NCBI RefSeq assembly: GCF_003002915.1
Contig: NZ_PVTG01000018.1
Coordinates: 58,268 to 122,267 of the forward strand
Origin: Geodermatophilus tzadiensis
Lineage (GTDB): Bacteria > Actinomycetota > Actinomycetes > Mycobacteriales > Geodermatophilaceae
Direction of reading: 5' to 3'
Length of the DNA stretch: 64,000 nt
This document shows positions 9,601 to 19,150 of the stretch, piece after piece. The first letter of the stretch is position 1. Each line of letters starts with the position of its first letter. The notes under the pieces are model-generated. The model made no database searches. It saw only the letters and a list, made by a program, of their open reading frames with translations, and was not told where the DNA came from. Both the position numbers and the translations under genes were made by a program.

Positions 9601-9776
9601 AGTGCCGCCATCGTCCCACGGCGGGCGGCTGCTGCGGAGCACCGTGCCGGGAGGGCCTGCGCGACCGGGGTGGGACGCCGCCGCGCGCGCTGGTAACCTG
9701 GCAGGCCGGTCCGCTGACGCACGCCGTCCGGACGCACTGTCAGACTCCCATCTCTGCGAGACACCGAGGCTCACGC

Positions 9777-10037
9777 GTGGCGAACATCAAGTCCCAGATC
9801 AAGCGGAACAAGACGAACGAGAAGGCGCGCCAGCGCAACGTCGCCGTCAAGTCCGCCCTGAAGACGGCCGTCCGCCGCTTCCGCACGGCCGCCGCGTCCG
9901 GGGACACCGCGGCTGCCGGCACCGCCCTGGCCCACGCCAGCAAGGCGCTCGACAAGGCCGCCAGCAAGGGCATCATCCACAAGAACCAGGCGGCGAACCG
10001 CAAGTCGGGCATGGCCAAGCACTTCGCCAGCCTCTGA
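9777..10037 (+). CDS. rpsT: 30S ribosomal protein S20
   Basis: An 86-residue basic protein starting [15 protein letters not shown] and ending GMAKHFASL, a full-length S20 that binds 16S rRNA early in 30S assembly. It starts with GTG at 9777; no strong Shine-Dalgarno sequence is visible in the few bases before it. It is a single-gene unit between divergent lepA and convergent holA, and is followed by a strong hairpin at 10056-10092. Confidence 0.98.
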   Translation: MANIKSQIKRNKTNEKARQRNVAVKSALKTAVRRFRTAAASGDTAAAGTALAHASKALDKAASKGIIHKNQAANRKSGMAKHFASL

Positions 10038-10055
10038 CCTGCGCTCCAGCGCTCC

Positions 10056-10092
10056 CGGCGAGCCCCGTCCCCGCGAGGGACGGGGCTCGCCG
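10056..10092. terminator. Strong hairpin between convergent rpsT and holA
   Basis: CGGCGAGCCCCGTCCC (10056-10071) and its exact complement (10077-10092) enclose the loop CGCGA: a perfect 16-bp stem. It lies 18 bp after the rpsT stop and 23 bp after the end of holA, so it can serve both strands. No U tract follows, as is common in very GC-rich actinobacteria. Confidence 0.8.
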
Positions 10093-10115
10093 CGTCTCGG
10101 GGCCGGTCGCCCGGA

Positions 10116-11120
10116 TCAGGAGCCGGCGCGGCTTCGGGCGGCGCGGCCGGTGACCGCCCGGATGGCGACGATGCGGCGGACGGCCCGCTCCAGCGCGTAG
10201 TCGGCGCTGGCCGCCACGCCCTTGACGTCGGCGTTGAGCTCGGCGGCGACGCCGATCGCCTGCTGCAGCCCGTCGATGGTCCACCCGCGGGCCTGGGTCT
10301 GGGCCTTCTTCACCTTCCACGGCGGCAGCTTCAGCGCCCGCGCGAGCTCGCCGGTGTTGGTGGTGTTCAGCGAGGTGACCCGCGCGGCGGTGCGGACGCC
10401 GTCGGCGATGGCGTCGGCGATGAGCACGTGGGCCACCCCGCGGTCGAGCGCCCAGCGCAACATCTCCAGCGAGCCCTGCCGGTCGCCGACGAGCACCCGC
10501 TCGGCGACGGTGAAGCCGGTGACCTCGGCCTGCCCGCGGTGGAAGCGCGCGACCGCGTCGGCGTCGATCGTGCCGCCGAAGTCGGCGACCAGCTGGGTGG
10601 CCGCCGAGGACAGCGCCCGCAGGTCGGCCCCCACGGCGTCGACGAGGGCGGTGACCGCGTCGGCCGTGATCCGGCCGCCGGCCCCGCGCACCTCGTTGCG
10701 GACGAACGCCGCCCGGTCGCCCCCGGAGGAGATCTTCGGGCAGTCGTCGACGGCGGCGCCGGCGGCGGTGAGGGTCTTGAGCAGGGCCTCGTTGCGCTTG
10801 CCGCCGTGGTGCACGACGACCAGCGTCAGGTCCGGGTCGGGGTCGGCGCAGTAGCTCCTCAGCGCGTCGACCAGGGCCGCGGCGGCCTCGTGCACCCCGC
10901 CGACGACGACGAGCCGGTGCCCGCCGAACAGCGAGGGCGCCAGGACGTCGGCCAGCTGCCCCACCGGCAGGCCGAGCGCGGCCAGCTCGTGCACCTCCGC
11001 GTCGGGGTGGCGCTCGAGGACGGCGGCCCGCACGGCGGCGACCGCGCGGGAGCGCAGCAGCTCCTCCTCGCCGACGACGGCCCGCAGCCGGGAGGTCGGT
11101 GCCGGGGGTGCTGCTGCCAC
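10116..11120 (-). CDS. holA: DNA polymerase III subunit delta
   Basis: A 334-residue HolA, the clamp-loader subunit that opens the beta clamp. It has the N-terminal nucleotide-binding-like fold with VGEEELLRSRAV near residue 17, the family block LTLVVVHHGGKRNEALLK, and the C-terminal helical domain with RWALDRGVAHVLIA and LPPWKVKKAQTQARGW. The GTG start at 11120 gives a normal N-terminus. The order rpsT, holA, comEC, comEA is as in mycobacteria. The whole gene is overlapped by a second open frame that continues comEC without a stop (see comEC); the HolA frame is clearly the coding one here. Confidence 0.95.
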   Translation of the reverse strand: MAAAPPAPTSRLRAVVGEEELLRSRAVAAVRAAVLERHPDAEVHELAALGLPVGQLADVLAPSLFGGHRLVVVGGVHEAAAALVDALRSYCADPDPDLTLVVVHHGGKRNEALLKTLTAAGAAVDDCPKISSGGDRAAFVRNEVRGAGGRITADAVTALVDAVGADLRALSSAATQLVADFGGTIDADAVARFHRGQAEVTGFTVAERVLVGDRQGSLEMLRWALDRGVAHVLIADAIADGVRTAARVTSLNTTNTGELARALKLPPWKVKKAQTQARGWTIDGLQQAIGVAAELNADVKGVAASADYALERAVRRIVAIRAVTGRAARSRAGS

Positions 11121-11132
11121 GGCGCGATGGTG

Positions 11133-13554
11133 TCACGCCGGGGTGACGGGACGGCCGGCGTACGTCGAGGTGGCGCGGCGGGGTCGCCGGGACGCCGTCG
11201 GCGGGCTTCCCTCCTGCAGTCGCCGCGGCGGTCCTCCCGGACCTGCCGCGCGCGGTGACGCCCCAGTCGTCGGCCGACCCGACGACGGCGAGGTCGCCCT
11301 CCCGGTCGGTGCGGTGCACCCGCATCCCGGCCTGCTGCAGCCAGGACAGCAGCCTCGGCGCGGGGTGGCCGTAGGTGTTGTCGGCCCCGACCGAGACCAG
11401 CGCGACGCGCGCCCCGGAGGCGGCGAGAAACGCCGGGTCGGCGTCGGCGCTGCCGTGGTGCGGGACCTTCAGGACGTCGGCGCCCAGGTCGACGCCCCGG
11501 TCGAGGATGCGGGACTCCGCCGCCGCGCTCAGGTCGCCGGTGAGCAGCACGCGGACCCCCCGCTGGGTGACCCGCACGACCGTCGACAGGTCGTTGGCCT
11601 CGGCGGCCGCCGAGGCGATCTCCGGCGGCGGGGCGAGCACCTCCAGCACCGCCGTGCCGACCACCCGCCGGTCCCCCGGCCGCAGCACCTCCCGCCGCGC
11701 ACCGGCCCGGTCGGCGGCCCCGTCGAGCGCGGGTGCCCGCTTCTCGGCCGGCGAGAGCGTGCCGGTGGCGACCACGCCGACGTCCCGCCCGCCGAGCGCG
11801 CCGGCCAGCCCGCCGACGTGGTCGGCGTCGAGGTGCGAGAGCAGCACCAGCGGCAGCCGGTCGACGCCCAGCCGGTCCAGGCAGCGGTCCACCGGGCCGA
11901 CGTCGGGGCCCGCGTCGACGAGGACGGCCTCCCCCGGTCCCGTCGGCACGACCAGCGCGTCGCCCTGCCCGACGTCGCAGGCGACCAGGACCGCCTCCGC
12001 CGGCGGCCACCCGTCGGCCACCTGGCGCAGCGGCCAGCCCAGGAGCAGCAGACCCAGCAGGACGGCGAGCGCGAGCGGGCGCAGCCGCGGGTGGCGCCAC
12101 AGGAGCAGGCCGGCGCCGAGGAGCACGACGGTGAGCAGGACGGCGCCGCCGGTGCCCGCCGGCCACCCGGTCGCGCCGTCGGGCAGGCCCGACGCGGTCC
12201 GGGCCACCAGCACCAGCCACCGCACCGGCCACCCGGCGAGCCAGACCAGCGCGTCGCCCACCGGGGGCACCAGCGGTCCGGCCAGGAGCCCCAGCAGGCC
12301 GAGCACCGTCGCCGGTGCCACCGCGGGCGCGGCGAGCAGGTTGGCCGGCAACGACACCGGGCTGACCAGGCCGGACAGCCCGGCCACCAGCGGGGCGGTC
12401 GCCAGCCCGGCGGCCGTGGCGACGGCGACCGCGTCGGCCACGGCTCGCGGCCAGCCGCGCTCCCGCAGGTGCGCCGACCAGCCGGGGGCCAGCAGCACGA
12501 TGGCCGCCGTCGCGGCCACCGACAGGGCGAAGCCCGCGTCGCGGGCCAGTCCGGGGTCGAGCCACAGCAGGACCGTGGCCGACGCGCACAGCGCCGGCAC
12601 GGCAGCCCGGGCACGGCCGGTGGCCAGGGCCAGCAGGGTGACCGCGCCCATCGCGGCGGCCCGGACGACGCTGGGCTCGGGCCGGGCGAGCACCACGAAG
12701 CCGGCCAGCGCGAGCGCCGCGACGACCGCCTGCGCGCGGCGGTCGACCGCCCGGCGCCGCAGCGGTGCGAGGACCCCGGTGACGACGATCGCGACGTTGG
12801 CACCCGAGACGGCCGTCAGGTGGGACAGGCCGGCCCGGCGGAAGTCCTCCTCGAGGACGGCGTCCATCCCGGTCGTGTCGCCGACGACCAGCCCGGGCAG
12901 CAGCCCGCCGGCCGGACCGCCGACGACCCGTCCGGACGTCCCGGCCAGCCCGGCGCGCAGGTCGCCCGCGGCGCGCTGCACCCACGGCGGCCGGCCGAGC
13001 ACCTCCGGCGGACCCCGGGCGGAGAGCCGGGCGACCACGCCCTCGGACGCGGCGGCGGACGTGACCGCGACCCGCGTGCGGACCGCCTGCCCGGGCAGCA
13101 CCCCGGCCCACTCCTCCGCCGGGGCGAACAGCACGACCCCGGCGGTCAGCTCTCCCCGGCGGCTGCCGTCGTCGACCTCCAGGACGGTCGCGTCGACGAC
13201 CGTGCGGGGCGCTCCGGCGCCCCGCACGCGCCGCGGGTCACCGTCGACCTCCAGCACCACCTCCACGGTGCGACCCGCGACCGCGGCCAGCGGCGAGGCG
13301 GCCCGGTCGGCGCCGCGCACGGCCGCGGAGGTCGCCGTCGCCGCCACCGCGGCGAGCACCGCGAGCAGCACCCGGGCACCGGCCCGGCGGCGTCGCAGGA
13401 CGAGCCCGGCGAGGAGGACGGCCGCGACCGCCGACGCGGCGACGACCGCGGGCGGCAGCACCGCTGCCAGGAGGGTGACGCCCCAGACGGCGGCCGCGAC
13501 GGGGACGAGCCGCAGGTCCAGCCAGGTCCAGCGGCCCTCGGGGAGGCGGCTCAC
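11133..13554 (-). CDS. comEC: ComEC/Rec2 DNA-uptake channel (3' end without a stop)
   Basis: ComEC forms the inner-membrane channel for DNA uptake in natural transformation. An N-terminal membrane and OB-like part is followed by the polytopic competence domain (LSHLTAVSGANVAIV) and a C-terminal metallo-beta-lactamase domain with LSHLDADHVGG, LLTGD and VPHHGS. The GTG start at 13554 overlaps the comEA stop (GTGA). Recognisable sequence ends near 11250 with EGDLAVVGSADDWGV. After that the frame has no stop and stays open through all of holA to 9973. A one-base shift would reach the TGA at 11133-11135, used here as a provisional end. A frameshift or lost stop is the likely reason. Confidence 0.85.
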
Positions 13555-14495
13555 ACGCGCACCAGGTCGGCCAGCTCGGCGTAGATGGCCGGTCCGATGC
13601 CGGGGACGTCGTCGAGCTGCTCGACGCTGGTGAACCGGCCGTGCTCGCCGCGGTGGTCGACGATGCGCTGGGCCAGCACCGGCCCGATGCCCGGCAGTGC
13701 GTCGAGGTCGGTGGCCGTCGCGGCGTTGAGGTCCAGCGGCCCGGCCGACGTCCCTCCCCCGCCGGCGCTGTCCGGCGCGGCCCCGGCGGCTGCTCCGGGG
13801 ACCCCGACGGCGATCTGCTGCCCGTCGGTGACGACCGCGGCGAGGTTGACCGACGTCGCGTCGGCCCCGGGCAGCAGTCCGCCGGCCGCAGCCACGGCGT
13901 CGGCCACCCGCGCGCCCTCGGGCAGGGTGACCAGCCCGGGGGCGACCACCAGCCCGACCACCGAGACGACGACGGTGGCCTGCGCGTCAGCGGCCTCGCC
14001 GACCGGCGGGGACGCGGGCGCACTGCCGGTCACCGCCGCGGGAGGACCGGCGTCCGGGGCCGGCTGCACGCTCGGCCGGTCCAGCCAGGTCCAGCCGGCG
14101 ACGGCCAGCGCAGCAGCCAGGCCGCACACCCACAGCGCCCAGGTGCCCCGACGGCCGGGGTCCACGCGCACCGTCCGCGCGGGGGCGCGGTGGCGCCCGA
14201 GGCCGGACGGCAGCCCGTCGCGCGGATCGCCGTCGTCCAGCTCCTCCGGGTCGTCGTCGTCCGCGAGGTCGTCGTCCGCGAGGTCGTCGTCCGCGAGGTC
14301 GTCGTCCGCGTCGAGGGGCAGCCCAGGGGCACCCGTACCCGACCGCCGGAGCAGGGCCACGCCGGTGACCGGGGCGTCCCGGACGGGGTCGTCGTCGGGC
14401 AGCCAGCCGGAGGACCGCCGGCCCTCGTCGAGCAGCGCCCGCAAGCGGGCACGGATGACGTCGGCGTCGTCGGGGCGGCGGGAGGTCAGGCGCAC
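13551..14495 (-). CDS. comEA: ComEA-like DNA-binding protein
   Basis: A 314-residue membrane-anchored DNA receptor for competence. An acidic cytoplasmic N-terminus holds repeated DDDLA units. One TM helix (WVCGLAAALAVAGWTWL) follows, then a SLBB domain (VVGLVVAPGLVTLPEGARV) and a C-terminal pair of helix-hairpin-helix motifs with DLNAATATDLDALPGIGP and DVPGIGPAIYAELADLV. Its stop overlaps the comEC start, so both are coupled, as in most transformable bacteria. The acidic tract is encoded by a 15-bp tandem repeat (14253-14310) and may vary in length between strains. Confidence 0.92.
   Translation of the reverse strand: MRLTSRRPDDADVIRARLRALLDEGRRSSGWLPDDDPVRDAPVTGVALLRRSGTGAPGLPLDADDDLADDDLADDDLADDDDPEELDDGDPRDGLPSGLGRHRAPARTVRVDPGRRGTWALWVCGLAAALAVAGWTWLDRPSVQPAPDAGPPAAVTGSAPASPPVGEAADAQATVVVSVVGLVVAPGLVTLPEGARVADAVAAAGGLLPGADATSVNLAAVVTDGQQIAVGVPGAAAGAAPDSAGGGGTSAGPLDLNAATATDLDALPGIGPVLAQRIVDHRGEHGRFTSVEQLDDVPGIGPAIYAELADLVRV
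14253..14310. repeat. 15-bp tandem repeat within comEA
   Basis: Unit GTCGTCGTCCGCGAG (plus strand) in three perfect copies and a 13-base partial fourth. It encodes the repeated acidic DDDLA pentad before the TM helix of ComEA. Being a multiple of three, it can change copy number without breaking the frame. Confidence 0.9.
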
Positions 14496-14632
14496 CCGGC
14501 GGACGCTAGGCGGGCCGTTCCCGTCCCGGTCCGCCCCTCGGGCGGCTGTGGACGGCGCGGTCCCCTGTGGACGACCGGCGCGGGGTGGTGCCCGGCCGGG
14601 TGCAGGCTGCGCCCGTGCACCTCGTCCTCTGC

Positions 14633-15526
14633 TCAGGCCTCCGGCGTCTCGGGGTCCTCGTCGTCGCCGGGCGGCGGCTCGTCGGCCGGCGCGACGACCA
14701 CGCCCACCGCCCCCGGGCCCACGTGCGCGCCGACCACCGCGCCGAGCTCGCTGACGTGGAACTCGCGGATGCCGGGGATGGCCTGCCGCAGCTCCGTGGC
14801 GAGGCGCTCGGCGCGCTGCGGCGCGGCCAGGTGGTGGACGGCGATGGCCGCGCCGGGCCCGCCGGCGGCCTCGGTCGCCCGCTGCACCAGGCGGGACAGG
14901 GCGCGGGCGGACGTCCGGACGCGTTCGAGCGGGACCACGCGGCCGTCGACGACGTGCAGGACCGGCTTGACCGCGAGCGCGGTGCCCAGCAGGGAGGCAG
15001 CCGCGCCGATCCGGCCGCCGCGGCGCAGGTGCTCGAGGGTGTCGACGACGAACAGCGTGCGGGTGCGCGCGGCCGTGCCGTTGGCGTCCGCGGCCACCTC
15101 CGCGGCAGTGGCGCCGCCGGCGGCGGCGCGGGCCGCGGCGAGGACGGCGAAGCCGGTGCCCATGGCCGTCGACCGGGAGTCGACGACGGTGACCAGGTGC
15201 TCGCCCACCTGCGCGGCGGCCAGGCGGGCGGCGTCCCAGGTGCCGGAGAGGTCGGCGGACAGGTGGATCGACACGACCCGGTCGGCGCCCCCGGCGAGGA
15301 GCCGGCGGTACGCGGCGACGAAGTCACCGGGGGTCGGGCGCGACGTGGAGACCTTCTGACCTCGGCTGCTCAGTGCCCGGGCGACGTCCTCGGGGGTGAC
15401 GTCCTCGCCCTCGCGGCCCGACCGCCCGGCGAGGACGACGTAGCAGGGCACGACCTCGATGCCGTAGCGGGCGACGACGTCGGTCGGGAGGTAGGCCGTG
15501 GAGTCGGTGACCACGGCGACGACCAC
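14633..15526 (-). CDS. DegV family fatty-acid-binding protein
   Basis: A 297-residue DegV protein. Family signatures are VVTDSTAYLP at the N-terminus, STSRPTPGDF and HLSADLSGTW; these line the pocket that binds one fatty acid. In Firmicutes DegV/FakB proteins hand fatty acids to the kinase FakA; the actinobacterial role is less clear. The GTG start at 15526 begins directly with the conserved strand. The acidic, proline-rich C-terminus is variable. It has the same neighbourhood as mycobacterial Rv2417c, between comEA and gpgP/rsfS/nadD. Confidence 0.93.
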   Translation of the reverse strand: MVVAVVTDSTAYLPTDVVARYGIEVVPCYVVLAGRSGREGEDVTPEDVARALSSRGQKVSTSRPTPGDFVAAYRRLLAGGADRVVSIHLSADLSGTWDAARLAAAQVGEHLVTVVDSRSTAMGTGFAVLAAARAAAGGATAAEVAADANGTAARTRTLFVVDTLEHLRRGGRIGAAASLLGTALAVKPVLHVVDGRVVPLERVRTSARALSRLVQRATEAAGGPGAAIAVHHLAAPQRAERLATELRQAIPGIREFHVSELGAVVGAHVGPGAVGVVVAPADEPPPGDDEDPETPEA

Positions 15527-15594
15527 CAGGGGAGGCTAGCCCGGACCCTCCGGCGCGCCCGGAGCAGGCGACGGACGGGACCGCGGGAGGGGGC

Positions 15595-16344
15595 TCAGAG
15601 CACCGCGTCGGCGTCCTGCGCCGTCGTCGGTGCCCCCTCCTCCGGGGTGGCCCCGGCCTCGACCGGAGCCGCGTCCGCTCCTGGTGCCGCCGCCTCGGGA
15701 GCCGGGGCGGGCACGTCGGCCACGGTGCAGTTGTGGCGCATCAGCCGCCACCGGGTGCCCTGTCGGGCGAGCTCGCTCCACCCGCAGTTGGCCAGCGGGC
15801 CGAAGACCCGGCGGTGCTCGGGGCCCAGCTCGAGCAGCGCCTCCATCAGCCGCCCCGCGGTGCCGCCGTGGGTCACCACGACGGCCACCTCGGCCTCGGG
15901 CAGGTCGGCGAGCGCGGCCAGCGCCCGGGCGGCGACGGCCGGCGCGTCCTCCCCACCGCGGCCCTGCACGGGGCGGCCGGCCAGCCAGTCGGCGTACTGC
16001 TCGGGGTACCGGGCGGCGACGTCCTCGCGGGTCAGGCCCTCCCAGCAGCCCAGACCGTGCTCGCGCAGCCGCTCGTCGAGGCGCAGCGGCGTGTCGAGCA
16101 GACCGGTGAGCGCGGTGGCGGTCTCGGCGGCCCGGACGAGGTCGCTGGAGACCACGACGGTGCGCTCGGGTGCCAGACCGCCGGCCACCAGGTGCGGCGC
16201 GGTGCGCGCCGCCTGCCCGCGGCCCTCGGCGTTCAGCGGCGGGTCGAGCTGTCCCTGGAAGCGGCCGGTGGCGTTCCACTCGGTCCGGCCGTGGCGCCAG
16301 ACGACGAGGCGGGGCACCGGCAGGTCGGGGACAGCGGCCGTCAC
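15595..16344 (-). CDS. Histidine phosphatase, GpgP-like (glucosyl-3-phosphoglycerate phosphatase)
   Basis: A 249-residue histidine phosphatase. The catalytic motif WRHGRTEWN has H18 as the phosphate acceptor. The second arginine is in SSDLVRAAETA, the acid in REHGLGCWEG and the second histidine in THGGTAGRLME. Its place next to rsfS and nadD matches Rv2419c (GpgP), which dephosphorylates glucosyl-3-phosphoglycerate on the way to methylglucose lipopolysaccharide. The specific substrate is inferred from synteny only. The C-terminal 40 residues are Ala/Pro/Glu-rich and not part of the fold. The start overlaps the rsfS stop. Confidence 0.85.
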   Translation of the reverse strand: MTAAVPDLPVPRLVVWRHGRTEWNATGRFQGQLDPPLNAEGRGQAARTAPHLVAGGLAPERTVVVSSDLVRAAETATALTGLLDTPLRLDERLREHGLGCWEGLTREDVAARYPEQYADWLAGRPVQGRGGEDAPAVAARALAALADLPEAEVAVVVTHGGTAGRLMEALLELGPEHRRVFGPLANCGWSELARQGTRWRLMRHNCTVADVPAPAPEAAAPGADAAPVEAGATPEEGAPTTAQDADAVL

Positions 16345-16901
16345 CGGCCGGTCGCCTCCGGGCCGCCGGCCGGGTCCTGCAGCGGGTCGCTCTCCACGAG
16401 GTCGTCCTCCACGAGTTCCTCGTCGGGAACGTCCGCGGTGGGGTCGGGGGTCAGCGGCACCGGGTCGGAGCTGCCGGGGTCGACGTCGTCGGCCGAGAGC
16501 GTGCCGGAGGGGGCACCGGCGCCGTCGGCGGCCGGCGGGGCGGCGCGGTCGACGAAGGGGATGGTCGGGCAGTCCTTCCAGAGCCGCTCGAGCGCGTAGT
16601 AGGCCCGCTCCTCGGTGTGCTGCACGTGCACGACGACGTCCACGAAGTCCAGCAGCACCCAGCGGGCCTCGGCCACGCCCTCGCGGCGCACCGGCTTGAC
16701 CCCGTGCCGGCGCAGCCGCTCCTCGACCTCGTCGACGATCGCCTGGACCTGCCGCTCGTTGGGCGCGGCGGCCAGCACGAACGCGTCGGTGATCGCCAGC
16801 CGGTCACTGACGTCGACGATCGAGACGTCGGTCGCGAGCTTGTCGGCGGCGGCCTGGGCCGCGAGCAGCGCGGTCTCCCGCGCCTCGGCCGAGGCGGTCA
16901 T
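16341..16901 (-). CDS. rsfS: Ribosome silencing factor RsfS
   Basis: A 186-residue RsfS, which binds ribosomal protein L14 and blocks subunit joining in slow growth. The conserved core is at about residues 8-115: [31 protein letters not shown] and [11 protein letters not shown]. The last 70 residues are an acidic, low-complexity tail not found in the short E. coli form. The ATG start at 16901 has AGGAGGT upstream and overlaps the nadD stop (ATGA), so translation is coupled. Confidence 0.93.
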   Translation of the reverse strand: MTASAEARETALLAAQAAADKLATDVSIVDVSDRLAITDAFVLAAAPNERQVQAIVDEVEERLRRHGVKPVRREGVAEARWVLLDFVDVVVHVQHTEERAYYALERLWKDCPTIPFVDRAAPPAADGAGAPSGTLSADDVDPGSSDPVPLTPDPTADVPDEELVEDDLVESDPLQDPAGGPEATGR

Positions 16902-17608
16902 CGCGGCACCTCCTGGAGGTGGGGAGCTGGTGGGTCGGTCGGGTCGGAGGGGGACGGTCCGGGTGGGCGGTCGTGGGCCGGCCGGTCCCCGCGGGGTCCG
17001 CCGGTGCGGCGAGCCCCGGGCGCGGAGCGGTAGAGCCCGCGCTTCTCGATGTACTGCACGACGCCGTCGGGCACGAGGTACCAGACGGGCATCCCCCGGG
17101 CGACGCGGTCGCGGCAGTCGCTCGAGCTGATCGCCAGCGCCGGGATCTCGACCAGGCTGACCGAGCCCTCCGGCAGGTGCCCGTCGGCGAGCGTGTACCC
17201 GGGCCGGGTGACGCCGACGAAGTGCGCCAGCCGCAGGAAGCGCTCGCTGTCGCGCCAGCTGAGGATCTGGGCCAGCGCGTCGGCGCCGGTGATGAAGAAC
17301 AGCTCGGCGTCGGGGTGCTGCTCGTGCAGGTCGGTGAGGGTGTCGATGGTGTAGGTCGGGCCCTCGCGGTCGACGTCGACCCGGCTGACGGAGAACCGCG
17401 GGTTGGACGCGGTGGCGATGACCGTCATGAGGTACCGGTCCTCGGCGGCGCTGACCACGCGCTCGCTCTTCTGCCAGGGCTGGCCGGTGGGGACGAACAC
17501 CACCTCGTCGAGGCCGAAGAGGCCGGCGACCTCGCTGGCGGCCACCAGGTGCCCGTGGTGGACGGGGTCGAACGTCCCACCCATCACCCCGATCCGGCTG
17601 CCGCCCAC
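16898..17608 (-). CDS. nadD: Nicotinate-nucleotide adenylyltransferase
   Basis: A 236-residue NadD that makes deamido-NAD from nicotinate mononucleotide and ATP. The nucleotidyltransferase motif [12 protein letters not shown] is at residues 10-21 and the second substrate motif is [10 protein letters not shown], where most homologues have ISST-x-IR. The core ends near residue 195; a proline- and aspartate-rich tail follows. The GTG start at 17608 gives the expected N-terminus. It is the first gene of the nadD-rsfS-gpgP unit. Confidence 0.95.
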   Translation of the reverse strand: MGGSRIGVMGGTFDPVHHGHLVAASEVAGLFGLDEVVFVPTGQPWQKSERVVSAAEDRYLMTVIATASNPRFSVSRVDVDREGPTYTIDTLTDLHEQHPDAELFFITGADALAQILSWRDSERFLRLAHFVGVTRPGYTLADGHLPEGSVSLVEIPALAISSSDCRDRVARGMPVWYLVPDGVVQYIEKRGLYRSAPGARRTGGPRGDRPAHDRPPGPSPSDPTDPPAPHLQEVPR

Positions 17609-17670
17609 CGATCGAGCCTAGCCGGGCGGCGCGGAGGCGGCCCGCGAGGACCCGGGGCGGGGGCTCAGGG

Positions 17671-17696
17671 CCGCCGGGTCCCCGCGGACCCGGCGG
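17671..17696 (-). terminator. Hairpin after the von Willebrand-domain gene
   Basis: CCGCCGGGTCC (17671-17681) and its exact complement (17686-17696) enclose the tetraloop CCGC. It starts 6 bp past the end of the CoxE-like gene in the direction of its transcription. A partly overlapping second arm (GGACCCGG) lies at 17648-17655. It is a probable intrinsic terminator without a U tract. Confidence 0.7.
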
Positions 17697-17701
17697 GCGG
17701 G

Positions 17702-19150
17702 TCAGAGGGTGGTGACGAAGTCCGCCAGTTGGGTGGCGTTGCGGCACTCGACCATGTCGATGACCTCGCCGTAGCGGTCGGCCGCCGAGTCCCCGCTCCC
17801 CCACAGCCGCCGCGGCTCGGGGTTGAGCCAGTGGGCCGAGCGGGCCCGCTTCACCAGGTCGGCGAGCACCGGCAGGCCGGGCTGCCGGTAGTTGGTCCGT
17901 CCGTCGCCGAGCACCAGCAGCGACGTCTTGGGCCCGACCGCCGACGGCCAGCGGTCGGCGAACACCTCCAGGGCGTTGCCGTAGTCGCTGTGCCCGTCGA
18001 AGGCCACGACGTCGGCCTCGCGCCCGATCCGGCCGATGGCGTCGGAGACGTCGGCGCCGGGCCGGAAGAAGCGGGTGACCTCGTCGGTCGCGTCGACGAA
18101 GGCGAACGCCCGCACGCCGGAGAAGTGCTCGCGCAGCGCCTGGGTGAGCATCAGCGTGAAGTGGCTGAAGCCGGCCACCGAGCCGCTGACGTCGCAGAGC
18201 ACCACCAGCTCGGGCTTGTGCACCTTCCGCGGCCGGTGGTGGGTCACCACCGGCACCCCGCCGGTGCCCAGCGACGCCCGCACCGTCCGCCGGAAGTCCA
18301 GCCGCCCGACGCGGCCCATCCGCCGCCGCGCCGACAACCGCACCGCCAGCCGGCGGGCCAGCGGCGCCACGGTCCGCCGCAGCTCGGCGAGGTCGGCCTG
18401 CTGCGCGCGCAGGAAGTCGACCTGGTCGGCCAGCGGGCGCACCGCGCTCCTGGCCACCCGCTCGCGGCCGCGCTCGGCCGCCGCCCGCCGGCGCACCTCG
18501 GCGTCCACCGCGGCGCGGAAGGCGGCCAGCCGCTCGCGCACCGTCTGCCGGGCCACCTGCTCGGCCAGCCCGCCGCGGCCGCCGTCGCCCAGCAGGCCGG
18601 CGAGCAGCTGGGCGACCAGCGTGTCCGGCGACAACGCCCGCATGACCCGGTAGCCGAAGTAGGACTGCCCCGACGGCGAGGTCGGCGCCCGCCCCAGCTG
18701 GTCGACCGCCTGGCGGGCGAAGCGGCGCAGCGCCTCGTCGTCGCCGTCCACGAGCAGCCGGGCGAGCTCCTCGCGCATCCGCTGGGCGAGGTCGCGCTCG
18801 TCACCGTGCCCGTCGGGGAGGTCCAGCGTCGAGCCGGCGTCGTCGTCCCCGGGTCCGGCGTCCCCGGGTTCGGCGTCCCCGTCGGACGGGTCGCCCGCGG
18901 GCCGGTCGGCCAGCGGCCACCACAGGTCGAACAGCACGTCGTAGGCCGGCCGCTGGGCGGCCCGCTGCAGGAGCACCGCCGCCAGTCCGTGCCGCAGCTG
19001 CTCGCGCTCGAGCAGGTCGACGACGGTGAGGATCTCCGCGGCGTCGACGGCCTGGCTGATGCCCACCGGGATGCCGGCCTCGCGCACCGCCCGCACGAAG
19101 CCGTCGAGGTGCCCGGCGAGACCCCCGGTGGCGGACGACGGCGCGGTCAT
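17702..19150 (-). CDS. CoxE-like von Willebrand factor A domain protein
   Basis: A 482-residue protein with a C-terminal VWA domain carrying the MIDAS motif DVSGS in VVLCDVSGSVAG. The N-terminal half is helical and charged. This CoxE-like family is always paired with a MoxR AAA+ ATPase, and the pair is thought to act as a chaperone that inserts metals or activates enzymes. Here it directly follows the moxR gene with a one-base overlap at 19150. The neighbourhood matches Rv2425c-Rv2427c (VWA, MoxR, proA). The client protein is unknown. Confidence 0.9.
   Translation of the reverse strand: MTAPSSATGGLAGHLDGFVRAVREAGIPVGISQAVDAAEILTVVDLLEREQLRHGLAAVLLQRAAQRPAYDVLFDLWWPLADRPAGDPSDGDAEPGDAGPGDDDAGSTLDLPDGHGDERDLAQRMREELARLLVDGDDEALRRFARQAVDQLGRAPTSPSGQSYFGYRVMRALSPDTLVAQLLAGLLGDGGRGGLAEQVARQTVRERLAAFRAAVDAEVRRRAAAERGRERVARSAVRPLADQVDFLRAQQADLAELRRTVAPLARRLAVRLSARRRMGRVGRLDFRRTVRASLGTGGVPVVTHHRPRKVHKPELVVLCDVSGSVAGFSHFTLMLTQALREHFSGVRAFAFVDATDEVTRFFRPGADVSDAIGRIGREADVVAFDGHSDYGNALEVFADRWPSAVGPKTSLLVLGDGRTNYRQPGLPVLADLVKRARSAHWLNPEPRRLWGSGDSAADRYGEVIDMVECRNATQLADFVTTL

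Noticed and set aside
9973..11132. ComEC-HolA overlap as a true 1193-residue ComEC
   Set aside because: The part overlapping holA is Arg/Gly-rich shadow sequence without family similarity, while the HolA frame is fully conserved.
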